Shown here piece by piece: positions 33,937-43,289 of a stretch of 52,808 nt of DNA; the stretch's first letter is position 1, and the number at the start of each line of letters is the position of its first letter. Below the pieces are notes generated by a model, which worked only from the letters and a program-made list of their open reading frames with translations, did no database searches and had not been told where the DNA came from. A program made the translations under genes and the position numbers. This DNA is from Syntrophomonas sp. GTDB lineage: Bacteria; Bacillota; Syntrophomonadia; Syntrophomonadales; Syntrophomonadaceae. The DNA lies in NCBI GenBank assembly GCA_016841875.1, contig JAENYG010000002.1, forward strand, positions 171,334 to 224,141, given 5' to 3'.

Positions 33937-36207
33937 CTAATCTATCGTTGATAAGTGGTTAAGTTCCTGCAATGAAGAACGATCATTGGCCTTTATTTGA
34001 TCATTTGATATAGTGTACAGATTGCCATCGATTATTACTGTTCTTCTTACGTTTTTGCTGCTGTCATACCAGTAATCTCCCGCTTTTAAATAATCTTCCG
34101 AGCTCAGATGAGTTATACGCCCTTTATAAATGAGTCCTTGTTCAGAGACGGAGTATATATAAGCGCCCTGGAATTCAAAAATGCCATAGTAGCTGCTGCT
34201 GCCGTCGGATTCATACACATTAGCCGGGAAGGCCAGCAGGCCGTTATATAAAAGAAATGCCCGGTGGTTATCGCAGGCTTCTGAACTGCTTCCTGAAGTA
34301 CCTATTACGACCTGGTCTATCTCTACTGGATTGGCTACATCGCTTACATCAAACATGGAGAGCTTAATACCCCCTTGTATAACTCCGCCCTGTTTGGTAA
34401 GTGCCGTATCATATCCCAGACCCAGGATGTAATTATCTTCATAGGGGTGCAGATAGTCGCTGAATCCAGGGATTTTCAATTTACCCAACACTTTCGGGTT
34501 TTGTGGGTTCAGGTCTATAACAAAAAATGGATCCAGCTGTTTGAAAGTGACCATGTAGAGACGTTCACCCAGGAAACGGGTAGAATATATTTTTTCTCCG
34601 GGAGCAATCCCGGTAACGGAATTGGCAGTATCCAGGTTGTCATTCAGTATATATACGGCGTTCTGGGAATCGGTACTGGACCATTGATTGGTGGTCGTCG
34701 CGATACGGAAGTATCCATCATGTTCATCCATAGAGAACTGATTAAGCAGTGTGCCTGGAACCACTCCTTTGGCACTGTATTTAATACCATTATCCAGGTT
34801 GAATTTAAATATCAAAGTGGATTCCTGGGGTGTACGATAATCGTTTAGATAATAAGGATCATATTCGACTGCTGTTACATACAGGTTATCTGCCGAGCAG
34901 TAGATATTACTGCCTGAAGTAAGATAAGTTTCCTGCCGGAATTTATCAGTATTGCTGTTGAGATTTAACCGGGCTATATTCAGATAAGAATCATGAATTA
35001 TATCTGGAAAATACCTGATCTCGCTGTAAGGCTTCTCTATCCGGGTATTATTAATGTAATAAACTGGCTCATACGGGGTATAAACGGATTGACTGCTGAT
35101 GATAAATATGCTGCTGCCTATTTTGCGGGAAGAAATATAGTTTCCTTCCATCTTAAAGGTATCTAATTTTATCGGCTGGGTTTTACTGCTGGTATCATAA
35201 GTTGATATTATAAGGCTGTTCCGATATTGATAAGGAGGCATTATTTTAAGGTCGCTTACGATTCCGTTTTCATACTGATAAGGATATCCGCTGTAATCAT
35301 TACTGATCACTACCAGTCGATTATCATCTATAAAAATATCCTGCGGGCTTTCTGATAGTTGTATTCTCGACTTAACTGACAGTTCAGTTGCGGGATAAGC
35401 CTTGACTAGCAGGATTTCATTATTTCTTACCTGGTACAGGTATTCACCATCATTTTTAATAATATCAGCTTCATCTACCCCTTCTACCTGCACATTAGTT
35501 CCTGAATAGTCAGAAGCTGATTCCATAGCTGGAGCGGGTGCTTGCTTCATACTGCTGCTATCTTCCTGGACCATATCCATGGTCATACCTGATCCGGCAG
35601 TGTTTCTCATTTTATTGTATGCGCTGCTTGACTCGCTCAGTAGTTCCTGCATATTTTCCTCGGAATTAACTCTCGGTAGTTCCAACAGAGCCTTACCAGC
35701 TGCTTCAATCAAACGGAGCTGTTCTTCTTCATTCTGTCCCTGTGTAAATACGTGAGCGATTCGTTCAGCGGCGTCCCAGCTCACATCGCAGCCTAAATAC
35801 GTACTTATAAAACGGAGGGGAACCAACAGACGGCTGTTTCTTATGGTGGCCACGGTATCCATCGCCTCTATTTTATCCGGGTGAATCAGTACTTCCTGTT
35901 TACCTACCGTAAGGGTTAAAGTTCCTGCTTCTCTGGTGATAGTTGCCTGCTGCTGTGCTTCCTTCCAGCTAACGGCAGCTCCCAGGGCTTCCGCGAAGAA
36001 TCTAGCCGGTACCATAGTCCGGTTGTTGCTATCAATAAAAGGCTGTTGGTCGGGGAAAACCAGCTGCTCTCCATCCATAAAAATAGTAACATCTTTCTCC
36101 AGCATCACCCTGGCCTGGCCGACCGGCAGGCTGGTAATAAAAATCATTAGCAACAAGATTGTTAAAGCAATCGGGCGACGATATGACACAGAACCACTTC
36201 CTTTCAT
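33937..36207 (-). CDS. Secreted beta-propeller protein with copper-amine-oxidase-like N domain
   Basis: 756 residues. A signal peptide (~1-32) is followed by a stalk domain of the copper amine oxidase N1 type (~38-145; repeated VPARFFAEALGAAVSW and VPLRFISTYLGCDVSW). Then a linker, and from ~240 to 740 a secreted beta-propeller (Beta_propel family): NVQVEGVDEADIIKNDGEYL, later GYFRIATTTNQW and FLGERLYMVTF. It has no membrane anchor apart from the signal peptide. Start ATG has only ATAAGG; a GTG 18 bases in has AAAGGAAG and is an alternative. Role unknown, on the cell surface or outside. Confidence 0.85.
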   Translation of the reverse strand: MKGSGSVSYRRPIALTILLLMIFITSLPVGQARVMLEKDVTIFMDGEQLVFPDQQPFIDSNNRTMVPARFFAEALGAAVSWKEAQQQATITREAGTLTLTVGKQEVLIHPDKIEAMDTVATIRNSRLLVPLRFISTYLGCDVSWDAAERIAHVFTQGQNEEEQLRLIEAAGKALLELPRVNSEENMQELLSESSSAYNKMRNTAGSGMTMDMVQEDSSSMKQAPAPAMESASDYSGTNVQVEGVDEADIIKNDGEYLYQVRNNEILLVKAYPATELSVKSRIQLSESPQDIFIDDNRLVVISNDYSGYPYQYENGIVSDLKIMPPYQYRNSLIISTYDTSSKTQPIKLDTFKMEGNYISSRKIGSSIFIISSQSVYTPYEPVYYINNTRIEKPYSEIRYFPDIIHDSYLNIARLNLNSNTDKFRQETYLTSGSNIYCSADNLYVTAVEYDPYYLNDYRTPQESTLIFKFNLDNGIKYSAKGVVPGTLLNQFSMDEHDGYFRIATTTNQWSSTDSQNAVYILNDNLDTANSVTGIAPGEKIYSTRFLGERLYMVTFKQLDPFFVIDLNPQNPKVLGKLKIPGFSDYLHPYEDNYILGLGYDTALTKQGGVIQGGIKLSMFDVSDVANPVEIDQVVIGTSGSSSEACDNHRAFLLYNGLLAFPANVYESDGSSSYYGIFEFQGAYIYSVSEQGLIYKGRITHLSSEDYLKAGDYWYDSSKNVRRTVIIDGNLYTISNDQIKANDRSSLQELNHLSTID

Positions 36208-36453
36208 AAGCCTTATCTATAATAATAATACATATATATCAGTGCTTATCTTGCACCCTGAGCTGGAATATTTTAAACATTTAGGTTAATTAATCCACCC
36301 GCTGCTGCAGCTGTATAGTGTCTGACCGAGGAGAAAAACCAGGGAACGGGAGGGGCTTGCCTAGCATTTCCGCTGCCGCATGGCTTGACAAATAAAGAAA
36401 CATGATATTAAACTGTTTATGCAATAAATAGACAGAACAGGGGATTGTTTATA

Positions 36454-37215
36454 ATGAACTTGGATGAATTATTTTGGAATGCCAGCCTGGAAGAAGTGGA
36501 AAAAGGATATACTGCAGCCGCAGATAGTGATCAGTATATCTGCCTGATATGTGGGCAGAGTTTTGTCAGCGGTTATATTTATAAACAGGATGAAACCCTC
36601 ATGGATGCACGTAAAGCCGTAGAAGCTCATATTAACGAGCAGCATGGCTCCATGTTTACCTACTTGATAGGCATGGATAAGAAGTACACCGGTCTGACTG
36701 ATCATCAAAAAAGGCTCTTGGAGTTTTTTTATTATGGATACAGTGATAAAGAAATTATGCAGCAAACAGATGCCACAAATACTTCAACCATAAGGAATCA
36801 GCGCTTCAAGCTGAAAGAACGTGAAAAACAGGCCCGGGTTTTCCTGGCGATAATGGGATTGTGGTCAGAAAAGGTATCCGAAGCAGAGCGGTTCATTGAT
36901 TGGCCCCGCGCGCCGCTGGTAATGGATGAGAGATTTGCTGTTACGGCTGAGGAAAACGAGAAGATACTGGAGAAATATTTTAGACAGGGTAAAAATGGTA
37001 TTCTGGAATCTTTTCCTACTAAAGAGAAAAGGCGCATATCAGTCATCAGGCATATACTTAGTCGCTTTGACCGGAGCAGGGTGTACACGGAAAAAGAAGT
37101 CAACAGCATTTTAGCGGATGTTTATCATGACTATGTACTGTTGCGCAGATGCCTGATAGACTATGGATTTATGGACCGTCTTGATGATGGCAGTAAGTAC
37201 TGGGTTCGTCGTTAA
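36454..37215 (+). CDS. DUF2087 transcriptional regulator with N-terminal zinc-finger-like segment
   Basis: 253 residues. Near the start a C-x2-C...H-x3-H pattern (CLICGQSF ... AHINEQHG) suggests a zinc site. Residues ~85-130 are a LuxR-like helix-turn-helix (GLTDHQKRLLEFFYYGYSDK, EIMQQTDATNTSTIRNQ). Residues ~185-253 are DUF2087: FPTKEKRRISVIRHILSRF, then YTEKEVNSILADVYHDY. I start at the ATG 9 bases after AGGGGAT. The next gene is 24 bases on and forms an operon with it. Target genes unknown. Confidence 0.85.
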   Translation: MNLDELFWNASLEEVEKGYTAAADSDQYICLICGQSFVSGYIYKQDETLMDARKAVEAHINEQHGSMFTYLIGMDKKYTGLTDHQKRLLEFFYYGYSDKEIMQQTDATNTSTIRNQRFKLKEREKQARVFLAIMGLWSEKVSEAERFIDWPRAPLVMDERFAVTAEENEKILEKYFRQGKNGILESFPTKEKRRISVIRHILSRFDRSRVYTEKEVNSILADVYHDYVLLRRCLIDYGFMDRLDDGSKYWVRR

Positions 37216-37239
37216 TAAGGAATGAAAGGTATTGATATT

Positions 37240-37626
37240 ATGGACAAACGGGCTGAAATAAAAAGGAATTACAAAGAAACTCTGCGACCAGCTGGTATTT
37301 ACCAGGTGAAAAATCTCTACAATGATAAAATCCTGATCGGCAGCAGTATCAACCTGGATGGAGCATTAAATCGCATAAAATTTGAACTTGAATTCGGCCT
37401 GGAAAAGGGTTTGAAATATGGTCATCATGCCGGAGATGACCTTTTACAGGATTGGCGAAGTTACGGCGAGGATAGTTTTAGCTTCGAAATACTGGACTAT
37501 CTGACTATTGAAGAATATGATCGGAAAAAAGTGGAGAAAGAGTTATCAGTACTGCTGGAAATGTGGCTGGCCCAACTTCAGCCGTATGAACCACACGGAT
37601 ATAACCGCAGGCTGGAGAAAAAGTAA
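37240..37626 (+). CDS. GIY-YIG-family protein
   Basis: 128 residues from the ATG at 37240 (MDKRAEIKRNYKET). Residues ~17-115 fit the GIY-YIG fold: GIYQVKNLYNDKILIGSS, an Arg in the next helix (LNRIKFELEF), and FSFEILDYL. Short Clostridial proteins of this kind occur beside DUF2087 regulators; whether they cut DNA is unknown. The second motif reads ILIGSS rather than YIG, so catalysis may be lost. An ATG 18 bases earlier has no room for a ribosome site. Confidence 0.75.
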   Translation: MDKRAEIKRNYKETLRPAGIYQVKNLYNDKILIGSSINLDGALNRIKFELEFGLEKGLKYGHHAGDDLLQDWRSYGEDSFSFEILDYLTIEEYDRKKVEKELSVLLEMWLAQLQPYEPHGYNRRLEKK

Positions 37627-37627
37627 T

Positions 37628-37656
37628 GGAAGCAGGGGGACGTTCTTTTTGCTTCC
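37628..37656. repeat. Short REP-like hairpin
   Basis: GGAAGCA...TGCTTCC enclosing GGGGGACGTTCTTTT, the same core as the other REP arms in this window. It lies 2 bases after the GIY-YIG stop and may terminate that transcript. Confidence 0.6.
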
Positions 37657-37729
37657 GTAGGGTAGGTATATAATATATATTGAAAGGTAGTTACATAATA
37701 TCAATCAGGCAGTTAAGGAGGTAAATAGG

Positions 37730-38920
37730 GTGAATAATTTTACTTATTACAATCCCACCAAAATATATTTTGGCAAAGATACCATAAAAAACATTGGCCG
37801 GGAACTGCGTGAACATGGTATAAGAAAAGTACTGTTGGTCTGCGGGCGCCAATCGATATTCTCTACCGGGGTTTATGATCGGGTGTCCGCTTCCCTGGTA
37901 GGATGGCATGTAGATTTTGTCCGCTTTAGCGGCGTGCAGTCTAATCCTGTGTTGAGCAAGGTTCAGGACGGGATACAATTGGCCTGCAAGGAGGAGGTGG
38001 ATGCAGTTCTAGCCGTAGGTGGGGGAAGTGTTTTTGATTCAGCAAAAGTTATAGCAGCCGGCGTCAAATATGATGGCGATGTTTGGGATTTATTTGCAGG
38101 CCAGGCTAAAATTGAAGATGCACTACCGATTTTTGGGGTATTGACCCTATCCGCGACTGGCTCTGAAATGAATGGCAATGCGGTTATTACCAAAGCAGAA
38201 GAAAATAAAAAATGGGGTATAGGATCCAGGCATTTATATCCCCGGGTTTCAATTATTGATCCGGAGTTTCAGGCCCATCTTTCTGCCCAGGATACTGTGA
38301 ATGGAGCGGTAGATATTTTGAGCCATATCTTTGAGTTGTATTTTGATGGCAGCAAAAATGTGGAACTGATGCAGGAATATTCTGAGGCTATTATCAGAAC
38401 GGTGATGAAAAACATCAAAATTCTGCTGACCAATCCTGCTGACTATGAAGCGCGAGCCCAGATAGCCTGGGCGGCCACCCTGGCTTTAAATAATTCAAAT
38501 GGAACCGGAAGAAGGGGAGGAGATTGGGCTGCACATGATATAGAGCACAGTGTGAGCGCTTTCTACAATGTTGCCCATGGGGCTGGTCTGGCGGTAGTGA
38601 CTCCGGCCTGGATGCGTTATGTATATAAGGAAGATCCGGAAACTTTTGTTCGTTTTGCTGAAAAGATTTTTGGGATTACCACTGGAACCGAGGAGGAAAA
38701 GGTCCTGCAGGCTATAGAGCAGTTGAGTAACTTCTTCAGGGAAATCGGGGCTCCGGGCACCCTTAAAGAGCTGGGGGTCAAATACGAAGACCTGGAAAAG
38801 ATGGCCGGAAACGCGGTACAGCAAAGGCCCCTGGGGAGGCTCAAAAAACTGGAGGAAGAAGATGTTCTGGCTATTTATAAAATGGCCTGGGACAAGGGGA
38901 CAGGTTCCTTGTCCCAGTAA
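37730..38920 (+). CDS. Iron-containing (group III) alcohol dehydrogenase, butanol dehydrogenase type
   Basis: 396 residues from a GTG with AAGGAGGT 8 bases upstream. NAD(P) site GGGSVFDSAK at ~97-106. Metal ligands: Asp in VDILSHIFE, and the His residues of HDIEHSVSAFYNVAHGAG. The family (BdhA/YqhD-like) interconverts aldehydes and alcohols; in a syntrophic butyrate degrader it might serve butanol or ethanol metabolism. The last nine residues (DKGTGSLSQ) are encoded by the left arm of a REP-like repeat, so the C-terminus has been remodelled. Confidence 0.9.
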   Translation: MNNFTYYNPTKIYFGKDTIKNIGRELREHGIRKVLLVCGRQSIFSTGVYDRVSASLVGWHVDFVRFSGVQSNPVLSKVQDGIQLACKEEVDAVLAVGGGSVFDSAKVIAAGVKYDGDVWDLFAGQAKIEDALPIFGVLTLSATGSEMNGNAVITKAEENKKWGIGSRHLYPRVSIIDPEFQAHLSAQDTVNGAVDILSHIFELYFDGSKNVELMQEYSEAIIRTVMKNIKILLTNPADYEARAQIAWAATLALNNSNGTGRRGGDWAAHDIEHSVSAFYNVAHGAGLAVVTPAWMRYVYKEDPETFVRFAEKIFGITTGTEEEKVLQAIEQLSNFFREIGAPGTLKELGVKYEDLEKMAGNAVQQRPLGRLKKLEEEDVLAIYKMAWDKGTGSLSQ

Positions 38921-38956
38921 ATTAGAAGTGGGACAAGGAACCTGTCCCCTTGTCCC
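38889..38956. repeat. REP-like inverted repeat (GGGACAAGGGGACAGG family) overlapping the alcohol dehydrogenase stop
   Basis: Two perfect 28-base arms separated by 12 bases. The left arm lies inside the alcohol dehydrogenase gene and the stop codon falls in the spacer. The hairpin can serve as its terminator. Confidence 0.9.
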
Positions 38957-38980
38957 TATTCGAGAGAGGAGGATCTATTT

Positions 38981-40111
38981 ATGAAATCGTTTATAGCAAA
39001 AAGCAGGATATCAATGGCCCTGGTGATAATCTGTGGTTGGTTGATGCTGATGCCAGGCCCCTTGATGGCGAGTACCGGCAGTGATTATCCGCCGGTTCAG
39101 CTGAATATGAATGGGCAGTATCTTTATAGTGATGTAGACCCGGTGATAGTTAATGGACGCACTCTGGTTCCCTTGAGGGTTATTTCCGAAGCTAACCAGG
39201 CTGAGGTAAAGTGGGATGATAATAGCAGAACCGTTACCGTGATAGGCAGGAATGGGGCGGGTGAAGACCTGGAAATAACAATTGGCATCGATTCTGTAGA
39301 AGCTAAAATTCAAAAGGGGGCTCTGGTCCAGGACCAGATTCTGGATGTACCAGCCCAGATAATCAACAACCGTACTATGGTACCGGTAAGGTTCATATGC
39401 GAAACATTAGGGCTCAGTGTTTTCTGGGATGGGGAAAACCGGATAATATACCTTTCCCGCAGTGAGGATTCTATACCTATTCAGGTTGTGGCTAAAGAGG
39501 TAAAATATCAAAATGATTGGATCGACGTAAACCTGCAAATACCGGTTATAAGCGTTCTAACCAATACCGCGGTACAGGAACACCTGAATAATACACTGGA
39601 GAATGATGCACTGCAGTTTAAGAACCCATTAGAGAAGGATGCTGAAGAATACTATCAACAGGCAGCCGGTAATGAAGAATTACATTTTTGGCCTTATTCA
39701 GCTTATACAGTTTTTACCACCGTATATAATGAAGATAATATTCTCAGTATAACGGTAGACTATTATGATTATACCGGGGGTGCTCACGGTTACACTGAAC
39801 GGGTTGCTTATAATTACGACCTTGTAAGTGGGGAAGAAATAAAACTAAGTGATCTTTTTATGGATAGTTACGATTTCAAAACTATATTAGATCAAGAAGT
39901 CCAACGTCAGATTCAGCAGGATCCTGAAATTTATTTCGGAGATGATCTGTCATCCTATCAAGGTATAAATGAAGATCAGCCCTACTATATCGAAGATGAT
40001 GGCATAGTGGTATATTTCGGACTCTACGAGATTGCTCCTTATGCTGCGGGAATACGTGAATTCAAAGTGCCATTTACCCTGCTGGAGGAAGGAATGCAAT
40101 ACCAATTGTAG
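38981..40111 (+). CDS. Secreted protein: copper-amine-oxidase-like N domain plus DUF4163/DUF3298
   Basis: 376 residues. Signal peptide 1-31 (ends LMAS). Residues ~35-150 are the paired stalk repeat (VPLRVISEANQAEVKWDD; VPVRFICETLGLSVFWDG). Residues ~160-376 match DUF4163 and DUF3298, the RsiV/PdaC-like outer module (TVYNEDNILSITVDYYDYTG, GAHGYTERVAYN). GAGAGGAGG precedes the ATG. Such proteins sense or bind envelope compounds; the ligand is unknown. It shares its N-domain type with the beta-propeller protein at 33937. Confidence 0.85.
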   Translation: MKSFIAKSRISMALVIICGWLMLMPGPLMASTGSDYPPVQLNMNGQYLYSDVDPVIVNGRTLVPLRVISEANQAEVKWDDNSRTVTVIGRNGAGEDLEITIGIDSVEAKIQKGALVQDQILDVPAQIINNRTMVPVRFICETLGLSVFWDGENRIIYLSRSEDSIPIQVVAKEVKYQNDWIDVNLQIPVISVLTNTAVQEHLNNTLENDALQFKNPLEKDAEEYYQQAAGNEELHFWPYSAYTVFTTVYNEDNILSITVDYYDYTGGAHGYTERVAYNYDLVSGEEIKLSDLFMDSYDFKTILDQEVQRQIQQDPEIYFGDDLSSYQGINEDQPYYIEDDGIVVYFGLYEIAPYAAGIREFKVPFTLLEEGMQYQL

Positions 40112-40120
40112 CTTTAAAAC

Positions 40121-40154
40121 GGGACATGGGGACAGGTACATTGTCCCCGTGTCC
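40121..40154. repeat. REP-like hairpin (GGGACAnGGGGACA family)
   Basis: GGACATGGGGACA pairs with TGTCCCCGTGTCC (one G-T pair) around 7 bases, between the ends of the secreted DUF4163 gene and the convergent lipoprotein gene. Confidence 0.75.
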
Positions 40155-40217
40155 TATTTGATTTTCTGCAAATACCGGGTTGCTCGAAGAGCTGCCCCGG
40201 TCTCTTTTGTACAAGGT

Positions 40218-40910
40218 TTATTGGTTTTTCAAAGTTTGACGTTCCATGATCTCGCCAGTTCTTCCATTGATTTTAACTCCGCCATACATGAATGGGCTGG
40301 TGTTTGCCTTCTTATTACTTAGATCTACTTCCCATACCGGAATGCCCTGAGAAGCTACCAATTGAGCTTTAACTCCACCATTGAATGCAGCATTTTGCTG
40401 CAGCGCGTCAGCCATGGCAGCCTGTGCAGCTTCAGTAGAGTCAACTTTCCAATCGGAAGGTGAAAATGTCACATAACCAGTAGAAAACGCAGTATCTTCG
40501 TCCTTAAATTTACCTTGCTGCCCCCCGGCATAATCACCCACTATGTAAGAAAAAGAAGTTGAACGGGTTTTACCATCGACTGTTCCTTCTACATAAAAGG
40601 ACCATCCTTTTTCTCTTCCATCCTTGTCCCACTGGGTGGTTCCGCCAGCCCTGATCTGGGCTATCTTAGTATCAGGGGCCCAATTGTATATATCGTCCTG
40701 GAGTACATTCCATGCATCCATGGCACTTATAAGACCATCTTCTGTATTAGTCGTATTCGCTGTGTTTTCCGACTGATCTTCCTGACTCGGCTGGGTTTGT
40801 TCTGCCGGTTGGCTGTTATTTTCACTCTTATCCTGGCATCCACACAGTCCCATAATACCAAAAATCAGAATACATGCCAGTATATGAGCAAGGCGTTCGG
40901 TCATCTTCAT
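40218..40910 (-). CDS. Lipoprotein of unknown function
   Basis: 230 residues. Signal with LCGC box (lipid Cys ~25), then a Gln/Ser/Glu-rich linker to ~60, then a mixed domain (SAMDAWNVLQDDIYNWAPDT; WKVDSTEAAQAAMADAL; GGVKINGRTGEIME) that could be PepSY-like but is not certain. GGGAGGAGG precedes the start; a second ATG two codons in is possible. Monocistronic. Confidence 0.75.
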   Translation of the reverse strand: MKMTERLAHILACILIFGIMGLCGCQDKSENNSQPAEQTQPSQEDQSENTANTTNTEDGLISAMDAWNVLQDDIYNWAPDTKIAQIRAGGTTQWDKDGREKGWSFYVEGTVDGKTRSTSFSYIVGDYAGGQQGKFKDEDTAFSTGYVTFSPSDWKVDSTEAAQAAMADALQQNAAFNGGVKAQLVASQGIPVWEVDLSNKKANTSPFMYGGVKINGRTGEIMERQTLKNQ

Positions 40911-41257
40911 TAATATCCTCCTCCCGTAATATATACTTGCTCTTAATCAAAATTATATCAAAACACAGGTGATGGAGGATATTTTTTACATAATTATCAT
41001 TGGAAGCCTGGATTACCAGAGGGGATATTGTTCAGGAGACAGCTCCTGTCTGGCCAACAAATTTTAAATATAATAGAAAAATATTCCGGAAAAAGTAGGA
41101 AAAAGTTAATGTATGTCTAATAATAGAGTGAAGAGTAATTTATCATATCTCATATACATTTCGGTCCGGATTACGCATAGAATGGTAAAAGGCTGGAGTA
41201 GTATATTGGATGGATGATTTCTAGCTTAGTAAATTAAGAGGTATAGGAGGTATATTT
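40911..41257. other. Gene-free AT-rich stretch between divergent genes
   Basis: No gene seen. A 6-base hairpin CAGGAG/CTCCTG lies at 41033-41048. Promoters for the lipoprotein (leftward) and the membrane protein (rightward) must be here, but no box pair stands out. Confidence 0.5.
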
Positions 41258-41743
41258 ATGTACGGAGGAGATGCAGCGTATTTGGGTTTGCTGGGTGCTT
41301 TAGGTTTTTTGTGGTTCATTGTTTTTGTGGTTTTTTATGTGCTGAAATCCTTGGGAATAAGCGCTCTGGCAGCCAACCGGGGTTTGGAAAATCCCTGGTT
41401 AGGATGGGTGCCGGTAGCAGATTTGTATCTTTTAGGTATGCTGGTGGGAAGCATGGATCTGTTTGGGTATAAGGTAGATAAGCTGGAGATCATACTGCCA
41501 GCAGCTATGGTAGGTGGGTCTGTACTGGGAATGATTCCGTTCCTAGGATGGTTATTAATACTTGCTGTTACGGTATTCTGGGTCATGTTCCTGTATAAAC
41601 TGTATGAAATGTATACTACTAATGCTGTCTTGTACACTGTGCTTTCAATAGTTTTTTGCCTGTTTCCAATATTCCTGTTTGCTATACGTAATAATCCTCC
41701 CCTGGCTCAGGCACCAAATCCCAATAATAATCAGTATTATTAA
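41258..41743 (+). CDS. Polytopic membrane protein of unknown family
   Basis: 161 residues with four or five spans (ALGFLWFIVFVVFYVL; IPFLGWLLILAVTVFWVMFL; LSIVFCLFPIFLFAI), a soluble loop with NRGLENPWLGWVPVADLYLL and an Asn/Pro-rich tail. The 'N-x-x-W-L-G-W-x-P' loop is like those of DUF5684-type proteins. GGAGGTA precedes the ATG and a strong terminator follows. Function unknown. Confidence 0.75.
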   Translation: MYGGDAAYLGLLGALGFLWFIVFVVFYVLKSLGISALAANRGLENPWLGWVPVADLYLLGMLVGSMDLFGYKVDKLEIILPAAMVGGSVLGMIPFLGWLLILAVTVFWVMFLYKLYEMYTTNAVLYTVLSIVFCLFPIFLFAIRNNPPLAQAPNPNNNQYY

Positions 41744-41782
41744 GCAAGTAAAGTTGAATTATAATAAAGACCAAAGATTTGA

Positions 41783-41811
41783 CTGCCGGTTTCTTGGACC
41801 GGCAGTTTTTA
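41783..41811 (+). terminator. Intrinsic terminator
   Basis: CTGCCGGT / ACCGGCAG stem with a 7-base loop and TTTTTT; 39 bases after the stop of the membrane protein gene. Confidence 0.9.
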
Positions 41812-41931
41812 TATCCATCCGGTGGAAAAATCCCACCGCAGTATTCAGTGATGGCAGGGAATTTGTTTAGTTTCGAGAATGTATGATATATAAAATTACT
41901 TTAACCAGGAAAAAGGCAGGAGGTAGAATTA

Positions 41932-42186
41932 ATGGCAGACTACAGTTTTGAAATTTTGAAGGCTACCCAGATGAAAGGACACAAAATAGAAAAAACTAAA
42001 GATTATGAGGTCAAAGTTGTAGTTAAAAAAGATGATAAAATAATGTTTGATGATGTGGTTAAGGTGAGGAAAAATACTCAGGGAGTATACCCGGAAACCG
42101 AGCTAATAAATAAAAAGATCAAGTCTGCATCAGCTAAAAAAGAGCTTCTAGACAACCTGAAGCAGTACATAAAAAAAGCTCGTTAG
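41932..42186 (+). CDS. Small lysine-rich hypothetical protein
   Basis: 84 residues, rich in Lys (about a quarter of residues), no membrane segment. Predicted as beta strands (DYEVKVVVKKDDKIMFDDVV) followed by a helix (SAKKELLDNLKQYIKKAR). AGGAGGT lies 7 bases before the ATG. No family recognised. Confidence 0.7.
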   Translation: MADYSFEILKATQMKGHKIEKTKDYEVKVVVKKDDKIMFDDVVKVRKNTQGVYPETELINKKIKSASAKKELLDNLKQYIKKAR

Positions 42187-42294
42187 TAATAGTGAATTGA
42201 TGTGCTCAGTGCTCAGACCGCACTGATAATTAGGAAGTATGATGATATATTTATAAGGTGAGAGCCTCTAATAAAGCCGATAGGGAGCAGCAGA

Positions 42295-43140
42295 ATGATA
42301 AACGAGCTGATAAGCGTGGAAACTGAAGATGAGATAGTTCTGCATGGGGCATTATATGAAGCTGACAAAGCAAAGCCGGCGGTTATCATCCAGCACGGGG
42401 CGGCCATGAACTTCTATACTGGCATGGGCAGATTTTTACCGGGCATTTTGACCAGTCATGGCTATACCTGCCTGAGTGCTAATAATCGGGGACACGATTT
42501 CGGAACCGCGCCAGACAATGATAAAAAGCCAGTTATAGGTTTAATGCGCGATACATTTAAAGATTGTATTAAAGATACCCGGGCTTTGATTGCATTTATG
42601 AACAGCAGAGGATATCAGCGGTTGGTGCTGGTTGGACACAGCCAGGCCATCCCCAAGATAGTTTATGCCCAGAATCAGGCCCAGTTTTCTGAAGTGGCAG
42701 GATTAATACTGATAAGCCCTCCGCCATCGGTGACCCAGATGATGAGATATCTGGCCACGGATGATTTTTATGAGCGAGGATTATTTAAAGCACGAGAATT
42801 AAATGAGCTGAGTATGGGGGAACAGCTTATTGTATTGAAAGGCCGGGGAACCATGCCCTGGATTTTTACTGCTAAAACCTTTTTGAATTTTTATGGACCA
42901 GGCACTCCGGCAGATACTGAAGAACTGGTCCGGGATGTCTACTGCCCGATGCTCATAACCAGGGGGAGTCAGGATTTTCCGCCGGTCAGTCGGGCTTTAG
43001 TGGAGAGGATTAAGGCCAATGCTGCCCATTCTGATACAACTATGCTAGTAGAAATACCAGGTGCAGACCATTTCTATGATGAGTACGAAGAGGAACTGGG
43101 AAGAATTATCGTGGAATGGTTGGACCGGCTGAAGGCATGA
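42295..43140 (+). CDS. Alpha/beta hydrolase
   Basis: 281 residues. Nucleophile elbow Gly114-His-Ser116-Gln-Ala, oxyanion region around QHGAAMNF (residues ~30-38), and catalytic His259 in GADHFYDEY; the acid is probably the Asp in TRGSQDFPP. No signal peptide. The family includes esterases and lipases; substrate unknown. GGGAGCAG lies just before the ATG. Nothing nearby suggests a pathway. Confidence 0.85.
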   Translation: MINELISVETEDEIVLHGALYEADKAKPAVIIQHGAAMNFYTGMGRFLPGILTSHGYTCLSANNRGHDFGTAPDNDKKPVIGLMRDTFKDCIKDTRALIAFMNSRGYQRLVLVGHSQAIPKIVYAQNQAQFSEVAGLILISPPPSVTQMMRYLATDDFYERGLFKARELNELSMGEQLIVLKGRGTMPWIFTAKTFLNFYGPGTPADTEELVRDVYCPMLITRGSQDFPPVSRALVERIKANAAHSDTTMLVEIPGADHFYDEYEEELGRIIVEWLDRLKA

Positions 43141-43289
43141 ATTATAGGGATCATATTAGTATAATATAATCCTAAATGAAAATAACTATATAGCATCATC
43201 AGGGCTATATAGAGGTGATTGCTTATGCTGACCTTGCACTGAGGTGGGCAGCAATTTATTAGCAGAATATCAAAATGGAGGATGAGCAA

